Shown here one piece after another: positions 35,082 through 43,993 of a stretch of DNA of 64,000 nt (within the stretch, counting starts at the first letter, position 1; each line of letters opens with the position of its first letter). The stretch comes from Psychroflexus tropicus DSM 15496. GTDB taxonomy: Bacteria; Bacteroidota; Bacteroidia; Flavobacteriales; Flavobacteriaceae. The notes beneath the pieces were generated by a model. It was not told where the DNA came from, did not search any database, and was given only the letters and a program-made list of their open reading frames with translations. The position numbers and the translations under genes were made by a program. Location of the stretch: contig NZ_KB905342.1 in NCBI RefSeq assembly GCF_000378765.1, positions 310,001 to 374,000 of the forward strand, given 5' to 3'.

Positions 35082-37142
35082 TTATTCAAAATCTGAATCG
35101 CTAACGCCTTCATTGAATTTCACTTCCTCTAATTTAATGTCGATAGTTTGTGGTCCAATATTCTGACTTAGAGTCATCGGCAACATCACACCATTCTTTT
35201 CTTGATAATCTAAATAAGAAATCATAGAGGTTGCTTTTTGTCCCATTTGTTCAACTGTGGTTTCTGTTCCCACTTTTAAACCAGATTCTATACTGTAAAA
35301 TTCTCTTACATTGTCTGTAAGTTTCACAACATAAGCATCTTCACCATTAACATTTTCAATTCCAACAAGTTCTGCTCCTTCATTAACAGTCAACTCTGGA
35401 AATAATCCTGAAGTCACTTTGGTGTCTTTGATTTGCTGCTCGGTCATGTCCATTTTTTGGCCTTGAGCAGCAGCATATCCTTTCTCACCATCAAAGACTT
35501 GTTTGCTTAGCGTCATACCATTCATTTCGACCAAAGTAAGAGATTTCCCACCTTCTGCAGCTTTGCTGGTAAAGGATAAAGACATGCCTTGAACACTAGC
35601 ACTTCCTTTCATCATCATGGAACTGACCTTAGCTAAAGTTTCTTCACCGCCAATAGCTTCGATGTAATCGTTGTAAACCGTTTCAACCGTTACGCCTTCA
35701 GGAAGGTCTTTTTTAAATTCTGGCTTATCGATTTTTTCAGTCTCTTTATTGAAATACAAGACCGGAACATTCTTGCCGTTGTACTCGATCTTCTCAAGGT
35801 TTTCTGCGATCTCAGAACCTTTACCTGCAACAACGATTTGCATCTGGTCAGTTTTCAAATACTTTTGTGCTACTCTTTGAATATCTTCCTGAGTCACCGC
35901 ATTGATCTTTTCAAGGTAAGTTTCGTAAAAATCGTCTGGTAAATTTTCAGTCTCAATGTCTAGCGCATAATTCGCTACAGTAGAGGGCTGTTCTAATCGC
36001 ATCACAAATGTTCCTGCAAATTTCTTCTTAGTGTCTTCAAGTTTATCTGCATCTACCTTTTCATTTCTTATCCTATCAATTTCCTTCATGAATTGAACCA
36101 CAGCACTATCAGTCACCGCGTTTCTTACTCCCGCAGAAGCTCTAAATCTGGAAGCATATCGATCATCACCTACGCTTGATCTAGCTCCGTAAGTGTAACC
36201 TTTGTCTTCTCTCAAATTCATGTTGAGGTAACTTCCAAAACTTCCTCCTAAAATTTGATTCATCACAATCACAGGAAAGTAATCAGGATCTGCCTTTTTA
36301 AGATCTACCGTATTTTGAACGATGATCTCACTTTGTACTGCATTTGGCATATCTACCAAATTGATTTGAGTATACTGAGCTGGTTTAACAGAAGGAATTG
36401 TAGTATTTGGAGGAGTGGCTTTTTTCCAGTCTCCAAATGTACTCTTCACGATTTTTTTAGCGTCCTTTTTTGAGATATCACCGACCAATACCAAAAAGGC
36501 ATTTTCTGGTACAAAATAGTTTCTGTATGCGTTTTTTACATCCTCTAGAGTGATGTCTTCCACACTTTCTACAGAGACATATTGTCCATAAGGATGATTT
36601 GACCCATAAGCCTGGCTACTACTCAACCTAGAAGCAATGGTCCCAACATCGTTTTGATTGGACTTCAAACCTTCTATCAATTTTGCCTTTTCGCTTTCGA
36701 ATTCTTCTTGAGTGAATTCGGGTTGTAAAGCCCCTTCAGCCATAAGCTCCATCACCCGAGGGAAGAATTTAGACAATGAGCTCGCATAGGCGCTCTCGGA
36801 ACCAAAATTGATTGTAGCTCCTAAAAAGTCGATTTCCTCATTGAATTCGTCTTTACCCGTTTTTTTAGTTCCGGTTCCCAAAAGACTGGCCACCATTGCC
36901 TGTGTTCCTGGTTTTTTCTGGGTATAAGGCTTATTGTCTATTATTAGTCTGGCAGAAACTCTAGGTAACTTATTATTTTCGACCACGAGCACTTTAAGGC
37001 CATTGCTTAAGGTAAACTCATCTGGCTCTCCAATATTAACTTTTGGAGCAGGTCCTGGTTTTGGCATTTGAGATCTATCGATCTGAGCAGAAGCACTCAT
37101 ACCAATCAGGCACACTATTAGTATTGCTATTATTTTTTTCAT
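35082..37142 (-). CDS. M16 family peptidase subunit without zinc motif, LolA-like tail
   Basis: 686 residues. A signal peptide (MKKIIAILIVCLIGMSASAQ) is followed by two M16 lobes (~35-460). At the position where active M16 enzymes have HxxEH this protein has GTQAMVASLLGTGTKK, so the metal ligands are missing; such subunits pair with an active partner, as in YmxG-type or mitochondrial MPP alpha. Residues ~480-686 form a separate beta-rich domain like LolA/outer-membrane lipoprotein sorting folds. The active partner is encoded directly upstream, 10 bp away. Confidence 0.9.
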   Translation of the reverse strand: MKKIIAILIVCLIGMSASAQIDRSQMPKPGPAPKVNIGEPDEFTLSNGLKVLVVENNKLPRVSARLIIDNKPYTQKKPGTQAMVASLLGTGTKKTGKDEFNEEIDFLGATINFGSESAYASSLSKFFPRVMELMAEGALQPEFTQEEFESEKAKLIEGLKSNQNDVGTIASRLSSSQAYGSNHPYGQYVSVESVEDITLEDVKNAYRNYFVPENAFLVLVGDISKKDAKKIVKSTFGDWKKATPPNTTIPSVKPAQYTQINLVDMPNAVQSEIIVQNTVDLKKADPDYFPVIVMNQILGGSFGSYLNMNLREDKGYTYGARSSVGDDRYASRFRASAGVRNAVTDSAVVQFMKEIDRIRNEKVDADKLEDTKKKFAGTFVMRLEQPSTVANYALDIETENLPDDFYETYLEKINAVTQEDIQRVAQKYLKTDQMQIVVAGKGSEIAENLEKIEYNGKNVPVLYFNKETEKIDKPEFKKDLPEGVTVETVYNDYIEAIGGEETLAKVSSMMMKGSASVQGMSLSFTSKAAEGGKSLTLVEMNGMTLSKQVFDGEKGYAAAQGQKMDMTEQQIKDTKVTSGLFPELTVNEGAELVGIENVNGEDAYVVKLTDNVREFYSIESGLKVGTETTVEQMGQKATSMISYLDYQEKNGVMLPMTLSQNIGPQTIDIKLEEVKFNEGVSDSDFE

Positions 37143-37152
37143 TTTGGTTGTT

Positions 37153-38472
37153 TTATTCGTTTGGTTCAGGTAAATAGTCTAACTCGAGTCTTTGGTTTTC
37201 CTGTAGGTATTTGTTGGCAACCTCTTTTATTTCTTCTCTTGTAATACTTCTATAGATTTCGATTTCTTCGTTAATCAAATCTGTATTACCATAAAGCATT
37301 TGGTAGGTTGCTAATGAAGCAGCTATTCCTTGAATGCTTGAGTTCGAGTTCACAAATCTGTTTTCAAATTTATTTTGAAGTTTTTGATATTCTCTTTCAG
37401 AAATCAACTCGGTCTGAAGCTTTTCAATTTCTTCATCCATAACATCCCTTAAAGTTGAAAGTTTTGTATCTCCTAGTGGTAATGCTCCAATAAGATAAGT
37501 TCCGTAGTCCTCCTGACTTCTGGCAAACGCAAGCACTTGTAACGCAATCTTTTCGTCATCTACCATTCTATTGTACATTCTAGAACTCTTCCCATCGGTT
37601 AAAACTGAAGAAATCATATCCAATACATAAGCGTCTCTGTCTTTCATAGAAGGTGTTCTGTAGACTAGAGCTGTTAAAGGAAGTTGAATGTTACTGTCAT
37701 AATCTGTAGCAACAATTTTCTCTTCAATAGGGTCTTCTTGGATATCAACTCGTTCTACTTCTGGACCTGATTTGATAGGTCCAAAGTAGTCTTTAATCAT
37801 TTTTTTGGTCTCAGATACATCAATATCACCAGCAACAACTAATGTAGCATTGTTAGGTACATAATATTTATCAAAAAATGCTTTAAATTCATCAAGCTTC
37901 GCTGCATCCAAATCTTCCATAGTCCCTATGACTGAATTTTTGTAAGGATGCTTTTCAAACATATAAGGATTAATACCTGTTGAATAAGCAACTTTACCGT
38001 AGGGCGCATTGTCAATCCTAGATCGCTTCTCTTCTTTTACAACTTCATTTTGAGTATCCACTCCAATTTGATTGATCACGGGATGAAGCATACGCTCAGA
38101 CTCCATCCATAAGCCAAGCTCTAAGGCATTAGAAGGAAAAGTTTCATAATAATAAGTACGGTCCTGAGTTGTGTTGGCATTATTGCTACCTCCATTAGCA
38201 GATACAATATCGAACCATTTTCCTCTTTCAATATTTTCGGTACCTTCAAATAAAAGGTGCTCGAAGAAGTGAGCAAACCCTGTTCTTCCAGGGGCTTCAT
38301 CTTTTGCACCCACATGGTACATTACTCCAACTGTAACAACGGGAGCTGAGTTATCTTGATGTAAGATCACGTGCAGACCATTGTCTAAGTCGTACTCTGT
38401 AAACTCCACCTTCTGGGCGTGAGCCAGCGTGATGAAAAATACAAAAACTGATAACATAAAAGTTTTAGTCAT
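37153..38472 (-). CDS. M16 family zinc metallopeptidase, active subunit
   Basis: 439 residues, signal peptide ending ITLAHAQ. The zinc motif is TGFAHFFEHLLFEGTEN (HFFEH, ~residues 68-72), and the third ligand Glu lies ~75 residues later in the NEVVKEEKRS region. Two M16 lobes follow. Periplasmic peptidase; it probably forms a heterodimer with the downstream subunit. First gene of the pair on the minus strand. Confidence 0.94.
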   Translation of the reverse strand: MTKTFMLSVFVFFITLAHAQKVEFTEYDLDNGLHVILHQDNSAPVVTVGVMYHVGAKDEAPGRTGFAHFFEHLLFEGTENIERGKWFDIVSANGGSNNANTTQDRTYYYETFPSNALELGLWMESERMLHPVINQIGVDTQNEVVKEEKRSRIDNAPYGKVAYSTGINPYMFEKHPYKNSVIGTMEDLDAAKLDEFKAFFDKYYVPNNATLVVAGDIDVSETKKMIKDYFGPIKSGPEVERVDIQEDPIEEKIVATDYDSNIQLPLTALVYRTPSMKDRDAYVLDMISSVLTDGKSSRMYNRMVDDEKIALQVLAFARSQEDYGTYLIGALPLGDTKLSTLRDVMDEEIEKLQTELISEREYQKLQNKFENRFVNSNSSIQGIAASLATYQMLYGNTDLINEEIEIYRSITREEIKEVANKYLQENQRLELDYLPEPNE

Positions 38473-38635
38473 TTTTGTTTGGTTTTGATTTAATTTATAG
38501 GTCTAAAAATACGGAAAATGTTACAAGGCCTGTAAAAAAATTTTGATTCTAGTAAATACTTAAGAGTTTATTAATTCATGAAATTAATTCTTAGCCATTT
38601 GTAATTTTAATATATTAGCACCATAAATTAAACCT

Positions 38636-39076
38636 ATGAATCGATTTGTACTTTCTGTTAGATTTGGTATAGCACTTACTTCCTCGCTGATTGCATATTT
38701 TTTAGTTTTATCTTTATTTGGTTTTCATACTAATCCACTCTTCAGTTTATTTAACGGAGTAATTACTGGATTTGCTATTTATGAAGCCATCAAGTATAAG
38801 CGTATTGAAAAAAGAGAGGATTATACCTATACATCAGGATTTCAGGCAGGAATAGTTACAGGGTTTTTAGCTTCTATCTTATTTACCATCTTCATGGCCG
38901 TATATGCCACTGAAGTAGATCCTGAATTTATTAAAAAAATAGCAGGAACCTTTTCAAAATCTTATGATATTGGCGTAGGTGTGTTTTGCTTCACTGTATT
39001 TCTATCTGGATTGGCAACCTCTATTGTCTTAACCCTTTCTTTTATGCAGCTTTTCAAGCATAAAATCAAAGAGTAA
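38636..39076 (+). CDS. DUF4199 family membrane protein
   Basis: 146 residues with four predicted membrane segments (~8-28, 32-50, 72-92, 112-138). The pattern of a short YTYTSGFQAGIVTGFLASIL loop and helix is typical of DUF4199, a Bacteroidota family of unknown function. It is divergent from the M16 pair (163 bp) and lies 84 bp before rplU, which has its own promoter. Confidence 0.82.
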   Translation: MNRFVLSVRFGIALTSSLIAYFLVLSLFGFHTNPLFSLFNGVITGFAIYEAIKYKRIEKREDYTYTSGFQAGIVTGFLASILFTIFMAVYATEVDPEFIKKIAGTFSKSYDIGVGVFCFTVFLSGLATSIVLTLSFMQLFKHKIKE

Positions 39077-39094
39077 TTTTCAGTAAAATTAGAC

Positions 39095-39125
39095 TTGACG
39101 GTTTAATTTTTAAATCCTATATTTG
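39095..39125 (+). promoter_or_regulatory. Promoter of rplU-rpmA
   Basis: TTG at 39095-39097 (-33) and TATATTTG at 39118-39125 (-7) with a 20-bp spacer match the Bacteroidota sigma-A consensus (TTTG, 17-23 bp, TAnnTTTG) well. The start would fall ~30 bp before the rplU ATG. Confidence 0.7.
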
Positions 39126-39160
39126 CAAACTATTTTAGTAAAACTCAATAACTAAACACT

Positions 39161-39679
39161 ATGTATGCAATTGTAGAGATAGCAGGGCAGCAATTTAAAG
39201 TTGCGAAAGACCAGAAAGTGTTTGTTCACCGTCTAAAAGAAGACGAAGGTACCAATGTATCTTTTGATAAAGTTCTTTTACATGCAGATGGAGACAACGT
39301 AACACTTGGCGCCCCGGCTATAAACGGTGCTTCTGTTAGCGCAAAAGTCGTTAAGCACCTGAAGGGAGACAAAGTAATTGTCTTTAAAAAGAAAAGAAGA
39401 AAAGGTTACCGTAAGAAAAATGGTCATCGCCAGTACCTTACTGAAATTCAGATTGAAGATATTTCAGTTTCTGAAGGATCATCAAAAACCAGTTCTTCTA
39501 AGAAAAAAGAAGAGAAAAAATCTGAAACTAAAGCTGAACCAAAGAAAGCTGAAGCCAAAGCTTCAAATGATTTGAGTAAGCACACAGTAGCAGAACTTAA
39601 AGAAATGGCTAAAGAAAAAGGCCTAGAAGGATACTCTGCCTTGAAAAAAGCAGAATTGATAGAATTATTAAGTAAGTAA
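39161..39679 (+). CDS. rplU: 50S ribosomal protein L21 with C-terminal extension
   Basis: 172 residues; normal bacterial L21 is ~103. Residues 1-103 are L21 (MYAIVEIAGQQFKVAKDQKV, VVKHLKGDKVIVFKKKRRKG, then YRKKNGHRQYLTEIQIEDI). A Lys/Glu/Ser-rich linker (104-133) leads to a ~38-residue domain LSKHTVAELKEMAKEKGLEG, YSALKKAELIELL, which has the helix-extension-helix pattern of SAP or Rho-N domains, known to bind nucleic acids. The tail is in frame with no frameshift. rpmA follows 23 bp later. Confidence 0.95.
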   Translation: MYAIVEIAGQQFKVAKDQKVFVHRLKEDEGTNVSFDKVLLHADGDNVTLGAPAINGASVSAKVVKHLKGDKVIVFKKKRRKGYRKKNGHRQYLTEIQIEDISVSEGSSKTSSSKKKEEKKSETKAEPKKAEAKASNDLSKHTVAELKEMAKEKGLEGYSALKKAELIELLSK

Positions 39680-39702
39680 CATAATATCAAAAACTAAACA
39701 TC

Positions 39703-39963
39703 ATGGCACATAAGAAAGGTGTTGGAAGTTCTAAAAACGGAAGAGAATCAGAATCGAAACGTTTGGGCGTTAAGATTTTTGGAGGACAGGCTGCAGTCGC
39801 TGGTAACATTATTGTAAGACAAAGAGGAACTGCTCACAAACCAGGAGACAACGTTTACGCAGGAAAAGACCATACTTTACATGCAAAAATTGACGGAATC
39901 GTTCATTTTAAGAAAACTAAAGATGACAAATCTTTTGTTCACGTAAAGCCTTACGAAGCTTAG
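39703..39963 (+). CDS. rpmA: 50S ribosomal protein L27
   Basis: 86 residues. [20 protein letters not shown] followed by LGVKIFGGQ and [15 protein letters not shown] is the standard L27 N-terminus, with the tail reaching the peptidyl-transferase centre. No N-terminal leader for Prp-type cleavage is present. Second gene of rplU-rpmA; the terminator follows at 39983. Confidence 0.97.
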   Translation: MAHKKGVGSSKNGRESESKRLGVKIFGGQAAVAGNIIVRQRGTAHKPGDNVYAGKDHTLHAKIDGIVHFKKTKDDKSFVHVKPYEA

Positions 39964-39982
39964 TAAGCATCGTTTAATTCAT

Positions 39983-40017
39983 AAAAAGCCCTTTGATAAA
40001 AAATCAAAGGGCTTTTT
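39983..40017. terminator. Bidirectional terminator after rpmA
   Basis: Perfect 15-bp stem from AAAAAGCCCTTTGAT (39983-39997) to ATCAAAGGGCTTTTT (40003-40017), 5-nt A-loop. It can also stop transcription from the leftward genes ending at 40046. Confidence 0.9.
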
Positions 40018-40045
40018 AAATTATTACATATTTTTGTCCTTGCTC

Positions 40046-40483
40046 TTAAAACCAGGCATTCCAAGGAATTCTTGATAACATCAAAAGTAGAGCTAGCGCA
40101 TAAAAAATAGCGATTGTTCTAAATTTCTTATTTGAGGCTAGCTTTTTCTTGTGCTTACTATAACCAACTGTAATCAATACGATTGTGACAATCATCGTTA
40201 GCGGGTGCTCAACCAGGTATAACCTTAAAGTACTATCCCCCATGACACCTTTCATTCCAACCTCAGAAAACGCCTGGAAATAAGGACTTACAAAATATAG
40301 CACTAAACCAATTAACAACTGCAAGTGGGAAACGATCAGAGTGAATAGCGAAATTCTAAAATCCTGAGGCCCAAAAGATTTCTTTCCAAGCGTCTTAATG
40401 ATGGCATTAAAAGTAGCTAAAACAAGCACCAGAAGGACTAAATAAGCCCAATAGGAGTGAACAATCTGAATAACTTCGTACAT
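40046..40483 (-). CDS. Hypothetical four-helix membrane protein
   Basis: 145 residues with four hydrophobic segments (~10-28, 45-68, 92-108, 122-138). His residues occur near helices (IVHSYWAYL, SHLQLLIG, VEHPLTMIV), a layout seen in small cytochrome-b-like or CopD-like membrane proteins, but the heme ligands cannot be assigned. It follows the thioesterase gene by 6 bp and is cotranscribed. Function unknown. Confidence 0.75.
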   Translation of the reverse strand: MYEVIQIVHSYWAYLVLLVLVLATFNAIIKTLGKKSFGPQDFRISLFTLIVSHLQLLIGLVLYFVSPYFQAFSEVGMKGVMGDSTLRLYLVEHPLTMIVTIVLITVGYSKHKKKLASNKKFRTIAIFYALALLLMLSRIPWNAWF

Positions 40484-40489
40484 AATTTA

Positions 40490-41008
40490 TTATTTATTAT
40501 TTTCAAATAGAGCTTTCAACTCGGTGGCATCCTTAGGCTTCATCTTCCCTGCAAGGACTAAACTCAACTGTTTACGTCTGAGCGCAGCATCAAACCTTTC
40601 TTTTTCAAGCTTTGTTTGAGGTTCGATTTTAGGCACCGGCACCGGGTTTCCTGTATCATCTACAGCAACAAAGGTATAAATCGCTTCATTGGCTTTGGAG
40701 CGTCTTCCACTTTCTCGATCTTCAATCCAAACATCAAGAAAAATTTCCATAGACGTTTTAAAGTTTCTGGACACTTTTGCTTCTACAGTGACCACACTCC
40801 CCAGAGGGACTGCTTTATTAAAAGCCACATGATTGACAGAGGCAGTCACTACAATTCTTCTCGAGTGTCTTCTGGCAGCAATACTTGCTGCACGATCCAT
40901 TCTTGCTAACAATTCTCCACCAAATAGATTATTGAGCGGATTGGTTTCACTAGGCAATACTAAATCGGTGAGTGTCGTTTTAGAATCCTCAGGATGTTTT
41001 ACTTCCAT
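40490..41008 (-). CDS. Acyl-CoA thioesterase (hotdog fold)
   Basis: 172 residues from the ATG at 41008; the TTG five codons upstream adds nothing conserved. LPSETNPLNNLFGGELLARM followed by DRAASIAARRHS is the active-site region of YciA/BFIT-type thioesterases, with Asn and Asp catalytic, and VNHVAFNKAVPLGSVV continues the hotdog sheet. It hydrolyses acyl-CoA; the chain length is not known. First gene of a two-gene unit with the membrane protein at 40046. Confidence 0.92.
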   Translation of the reverse strand: MEVKHPEDSKTTLTDLVLPSETNPLNNLFGGELLARMDRAASIAARRHSRRIVVTASVNHVAFNKAVPLGSVVTVEAKVSRNFKTSMEIFLDVWIEDRESGRRSKANEAIYTFVAVDDTGNPVPVPKIEPQTKLEKERFDAALRRKQLSLVLAGKMKPKDATELKALFENNK

Positions 41009-41051
41009 TTCAATTTTTTGCAAAGATAGGTTTTGTTGTGTTAAGCCTAGC

Positions 41052-42020
41052 TTAAAGTTGCTTCACATATAACCAGGCTTCAGGATTTTCTAGAGTTTTA
41101 ATTTTCCTTAATTGCAATAGAGCCTCAGTCCTATTCTGAAAACTCGAAAAAGCAACTTGATATAAACCATAAGCATTCTGGTCTATCATTCTTGCATTAT
41201 AGCCTTTAGCTTTTAGTAAATTGATCTTCTTCTCTGCGTTAGCCTTCACTCTAAAAGCTCCAGCTACGATATGATATTTTGGGCGAATGGCCTCAATATT
41301 TGTTGAGGTGAGAGGTATTTCTGAAAGCGTGTAATTAAATTCAGCATTCTGAATTCGCTCTTGAATCAAAGACTCTGCTTTTTGAGCCTCAGAATCATTA
41401 TAAGAAATTAGATAATTATTATACTGATAAATTCCAGCAAAGCTAGCTATACTTAATGCTAAGATACCGACAGCTGCATATTTAAAATAAGATTTTTTAC
41501 CGGCACTTTCTTCTGCATTAGAATGAGGCAAATGGATTACTTTCTTGTTCTCGATTTCTTCCTTGTCTTTGGAATTTTCTATAACAAGATCGGAGTTACC
41601 AGTAGCAACTTGATTCAACATAATTTGATCCAAACCAAAGGCATCCACAAAATAGTTAATACTGGTTTCTGGTTCAAAAGAAAGTTTATCTTCTTTATCT
41701 AAGTAAAAGCATCCCAATTGAGATATTTCTAATTGCCTTTCGACCTCTAAAGCAGAATTAAAGTCTTTCACAAATAAGGCAATCTTGTGTTTTGCACTTT
41801 CAAAATCCATAGACTCCCCTTTAGCAATGGTTTCTGCTAAAAGGCCATCATGGCTTTGGATGGATTTATTGAAGGTAAGTGATCTTGTTGGCGGAATAAA
41901 CTGATGAGACTTTTCAAGATATTGAGAGGAAGTAAACTGAGTTATAAATGCTCCAAACCCAGGAACAATAACACATTCATACCTATAAAGTAATTGCTTG
42001 ATATACTCTTCTACTCTCAT
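41052..42020 (-). CDS. HU/CCDC81-like and SPOR domain membrane protein
   Basis: 322 residues. The N-terminal ~130 residues hold two CCDC81-type HU-like domains (YIKQLLYRYECVIVPGFGAF, then RSLTFNKSIQSHDGLLAETI; second domain with ISQLGCFYLDKEDKL). A single membrane helix (~178-197) follows, and the C-terminal part is a SPOR domain (YHIVAGAFRVKANAEKKI, ARMIDQNAYGLYQVAFSSF) that binds denuded septal peptidoglycan. It thus links a cytoplasmic HU-like module to the division site. Between the thioesterase gene (43 bp) and the sigma-partner gene. Confidence 0.9.
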   Translation of the reverse strand: MRVEEYIKQLLYRYECVIVPGFGAFITQFTSSQYLEKSHQFIPPTRSLTFNKSIQSHDGLLAETIAKGESMDFESAKHKIALFVKDFNSALEVERQLEISQLGCFYLDKEDKLSFEPETSINYFVDAFGLDQIMLNQVATGNSDLVIENSKDKEEIENKKVIHLPHSNAEESAGKKSYFKYAAVGILALSIASFAGIYQYNNYLISYNDSEAQKAESLIQERIQNAEFNYTLSEIPLTSTNIEAIRPKYHIVAGAFRVKANAEKKINLLKAKGYNARMIDQNAYGLYQVAFSSFQNRTEALLQLRKIKTLENPEAWLYVKQL

Positions 42021-42085
42021 ATAAACAAAGTTAAATTTTTTACTTACATAAGCAACAGACTAATTCAAATAAGAGAAAATATTTT

Positions 42086-43432
42086 CTAAAACTTTAATTT
42101 TAACCCAGAGTAAATACCGAAGAAATAGGGTTGAAAGTCGGAAGCACTACTTTGAAATGTATTGATTTGATATAAAAATTTAGGCTCAAGATTAAAAGAC
42201 AACTTCTTAGAAAAATTATAATCCATACCTACACCAAAATTGGCACTAAAGCTTAATGCATTTATGTTTTGTGCTTCACCTATACTAGAAGATCTTCCGG
42301 CTTCTTCAAAAAAGACTTCATTGTTATTTAAAAGATAGGTACTAGCGCCACCTAATAAATGGATACCAATCTTACGGTCTACAACCGCATATTGTATTTC
42401 CAGAGGAACTTCCAAAAATCCTAATTCATGACTCAAAGCTCCTATTGAATTTAAGGATGTAGCCTCACCAAAAGCAGAGTTAGTCACTTGAGCTGGATTA
42501 TTTGAAGCAGACATAAGAGTGACTTCTCCAATCAGGTCTGTTTTAATATTGCGATTACTAGAAGAATTAGGCCTGAAAGATGAGGTAGACAGGAGAACAT
42601 CCTGGGTATTATAACCCATAGCAACCTGATTGACTCCAGTTCTAATTTTTATCTTTTTATTAATGGCATAGGCCACATTAACTCCATAAGAAACGTTAGG
42701 ATTACTTGAGGTTTTCCCCTGAAGACTGGATTCTAAGGGGTTTCCTCCATTAAAAGAATTCATAAAAACAGGAGCCACGTTGGGTTTTATTTCCCAGGGC
42801 CGATCTACAGTGGTATCTGAAACTTCAGCAACAAGTTCCTCCTCTGCTATCACATCAAATATGGACTTTTTATTCAAGCTTTGTTTTGCAGTGCTTTTGT
42901 TTTCTCCAAGCAGTGTTGAAGAAATAAAGGATTTATTTTGTAGGCTGATCGAAGAATTTTGTAATCGATTAATCTCTTCAGCCCTTGTATTGCTAAAAGA
43001 GGTAGTGACCGCAGAAGGATTTACATTCTTTTGAGAAGGACTTTCAATCGACACTTGGAATGCAAATTTTTTATCGATAGCATTGTTAAAAGTAGACAAG
43101 TTTCTGTCAACAGAGGAGAAGCTAAACTTGGCAGGTCTAATATTAAGAGATTTGGAATTAAAATTAGAGCTATTAGAATTATTATCATTTAAAGAGGAAG
43201 CTACAGTCATGCTGCTTTTAGATGAATTATAGTAGAAAGTACCGATAGAAATGAAAATAGCCAAAATAGCCGCTACGGAAGCAGCCTTCAACCACCAGAC
43301 AGGTAATAAACGCTTCTTTTTCTTTTGGTCCAAACGCTTTTCAATGCCTTCCCATACTTTTGACGATGGAGATTCCTGAAAATCTTTCAGACCTTCTTGA
43401 AATAAGCGCTCTATGGGTTTAGAAGGTTTCAT
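42086..43432 (-). CDS. Membrane-anchored partner of the ECF sigma factor with barrel-like C-terminus
   Basis: 448 residues. The cytoplasmic N-terminus (PIERLFQEGLKDFQESPSSK, VWEGIEKRL) resembles flavobacterial anti-sigma-like N-termini; one membrane helix follows (~47-65, AASVAAILAIFISIGTFYY). A Ser/Asn-rich region (70-200) leads to a C-terminal ~230-residue part with barrel-type strands (GVNVAYAINKKIKIRTGVNQ, LSFSANFGVGMDYNFSKKLS, SGLKLKF end). The start lies 1 bp from the sigma gene stop, so they are coupled. Anti-sigma activity is inferred from this context. Confidence 0.8.
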   Translation of the reverse strand: MKPSKPIERLFQEGLKDFQESPSSKVWEGIEKRLDQKKKKRLLPVWWLKAASVAAILAIFISIGTFYYNSSKSSMTVASSLNDNNSNSSNFNSKSLNIRPAKFSFSSVDRNLSTFNNAIDKKFAFQVSIESPSQKNVNPSAVTTSFSNTRAEEINRLQNSSISLQNKSFISSTLLGENKSTAKQSLNKKSIFDVIAEEELVAEVSDTTVDRPWEIKPNVAPVFMNSFNGGNPLESSLQGKTSSNPNVSYGVNVAYAINKKIKIRTGVNQVAMGYNTQDVLLSTSSFRPNSSSNRNIKTDLIGEVTLMSASNNPAQVTNSAFGEATSLNSIGALSHELGFLEVPLEIQYAVVDRKIGIHLLGGASTYLLNNNEVFFEEAGRSSSIGEAQNINALSFSANFGVGMDYNFSKKLSFNLEPKFLYQINTFQSSASDFQPYFFGIYSGLKLKF

Positions 43433-43987
43433 TTAATTAAATTCAACTTTTTTTAAAGATTCATTCATTGCGTTAGCCTTATTTATTTTTCGTCTTAATA
43501 GGTCTTTAGCGCGTGATAAATTTGATTTCGAGGTCCCTTCTGAAATACTGAGCTTTTTAGCAATTTCCTTATGAGAAAATCCATCTAAAGTGTAAAGATT
43601 GAACACCATCCTGTAACGATCAGGCAAGCCCTGGATGCATTCAAGCAGAAACTGAAGTGAATACTCCCGGTCATCTACTTGTAAATCTTCAGCTTTTAGA
43701 GCGTCTTCATTAACAAGCTCAAAAACTTTCTGACCCCTGTAACGCTGTAAACAAATATTGATGGTAATTCGTTTTAACCAACCTTCAAAAGATCCCTTAT
43801 GTTCAAATTGATGTATTTTGTCGAAAATTTTAATGAAAGCATCCTGTAAATTATCTTCAGCTTCAGAATAATTTCGGGAATATTTTAAAGAAATACTAAA
43901 CAGGACCTCAGAAAACATCTCATAAAGCAGCTTCTGCGACCTTTTGTCGTTTTGCTTACATCGCTTTATAAGATTTTTAAGTTCCAT
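43433..43987 (-). CDS. ECF RNA polymerase sigma factor
   Basis: 184 residues. Region 2 is LLYEMFSEVLFSISLKYSRN, then AEDNLQDAFIKIF; region 4 HTH is FSHKEIAKKLSISEGTSKSN, then LSRAKDLLRRKI. Typical extracytoplasmic-function sigma70 (group 4). It is encoded just before a membrane protein that probably holds it inactive until a signal arrives. The regulon is unknown. Confidence 0.94.
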   Translation of the reverse strand: MELKNLIKRCKQNDKRSQKLLYEMFSEVLFSISLKYSRNYSEAEDNLQDAFIKIFDKIHQFEHKGSFEGWLKRITINICLQRYRGQKVFELVNEDALKAEDLQVDDREYSLQFLLECIQGLPDRYRMVFNLYTLDGFSHKEIAKKLSISEGTSKSNLSRAKDLLRRKINKANAMNESLKKVEFN

Positions 43988-43993
43988 ACTAAG

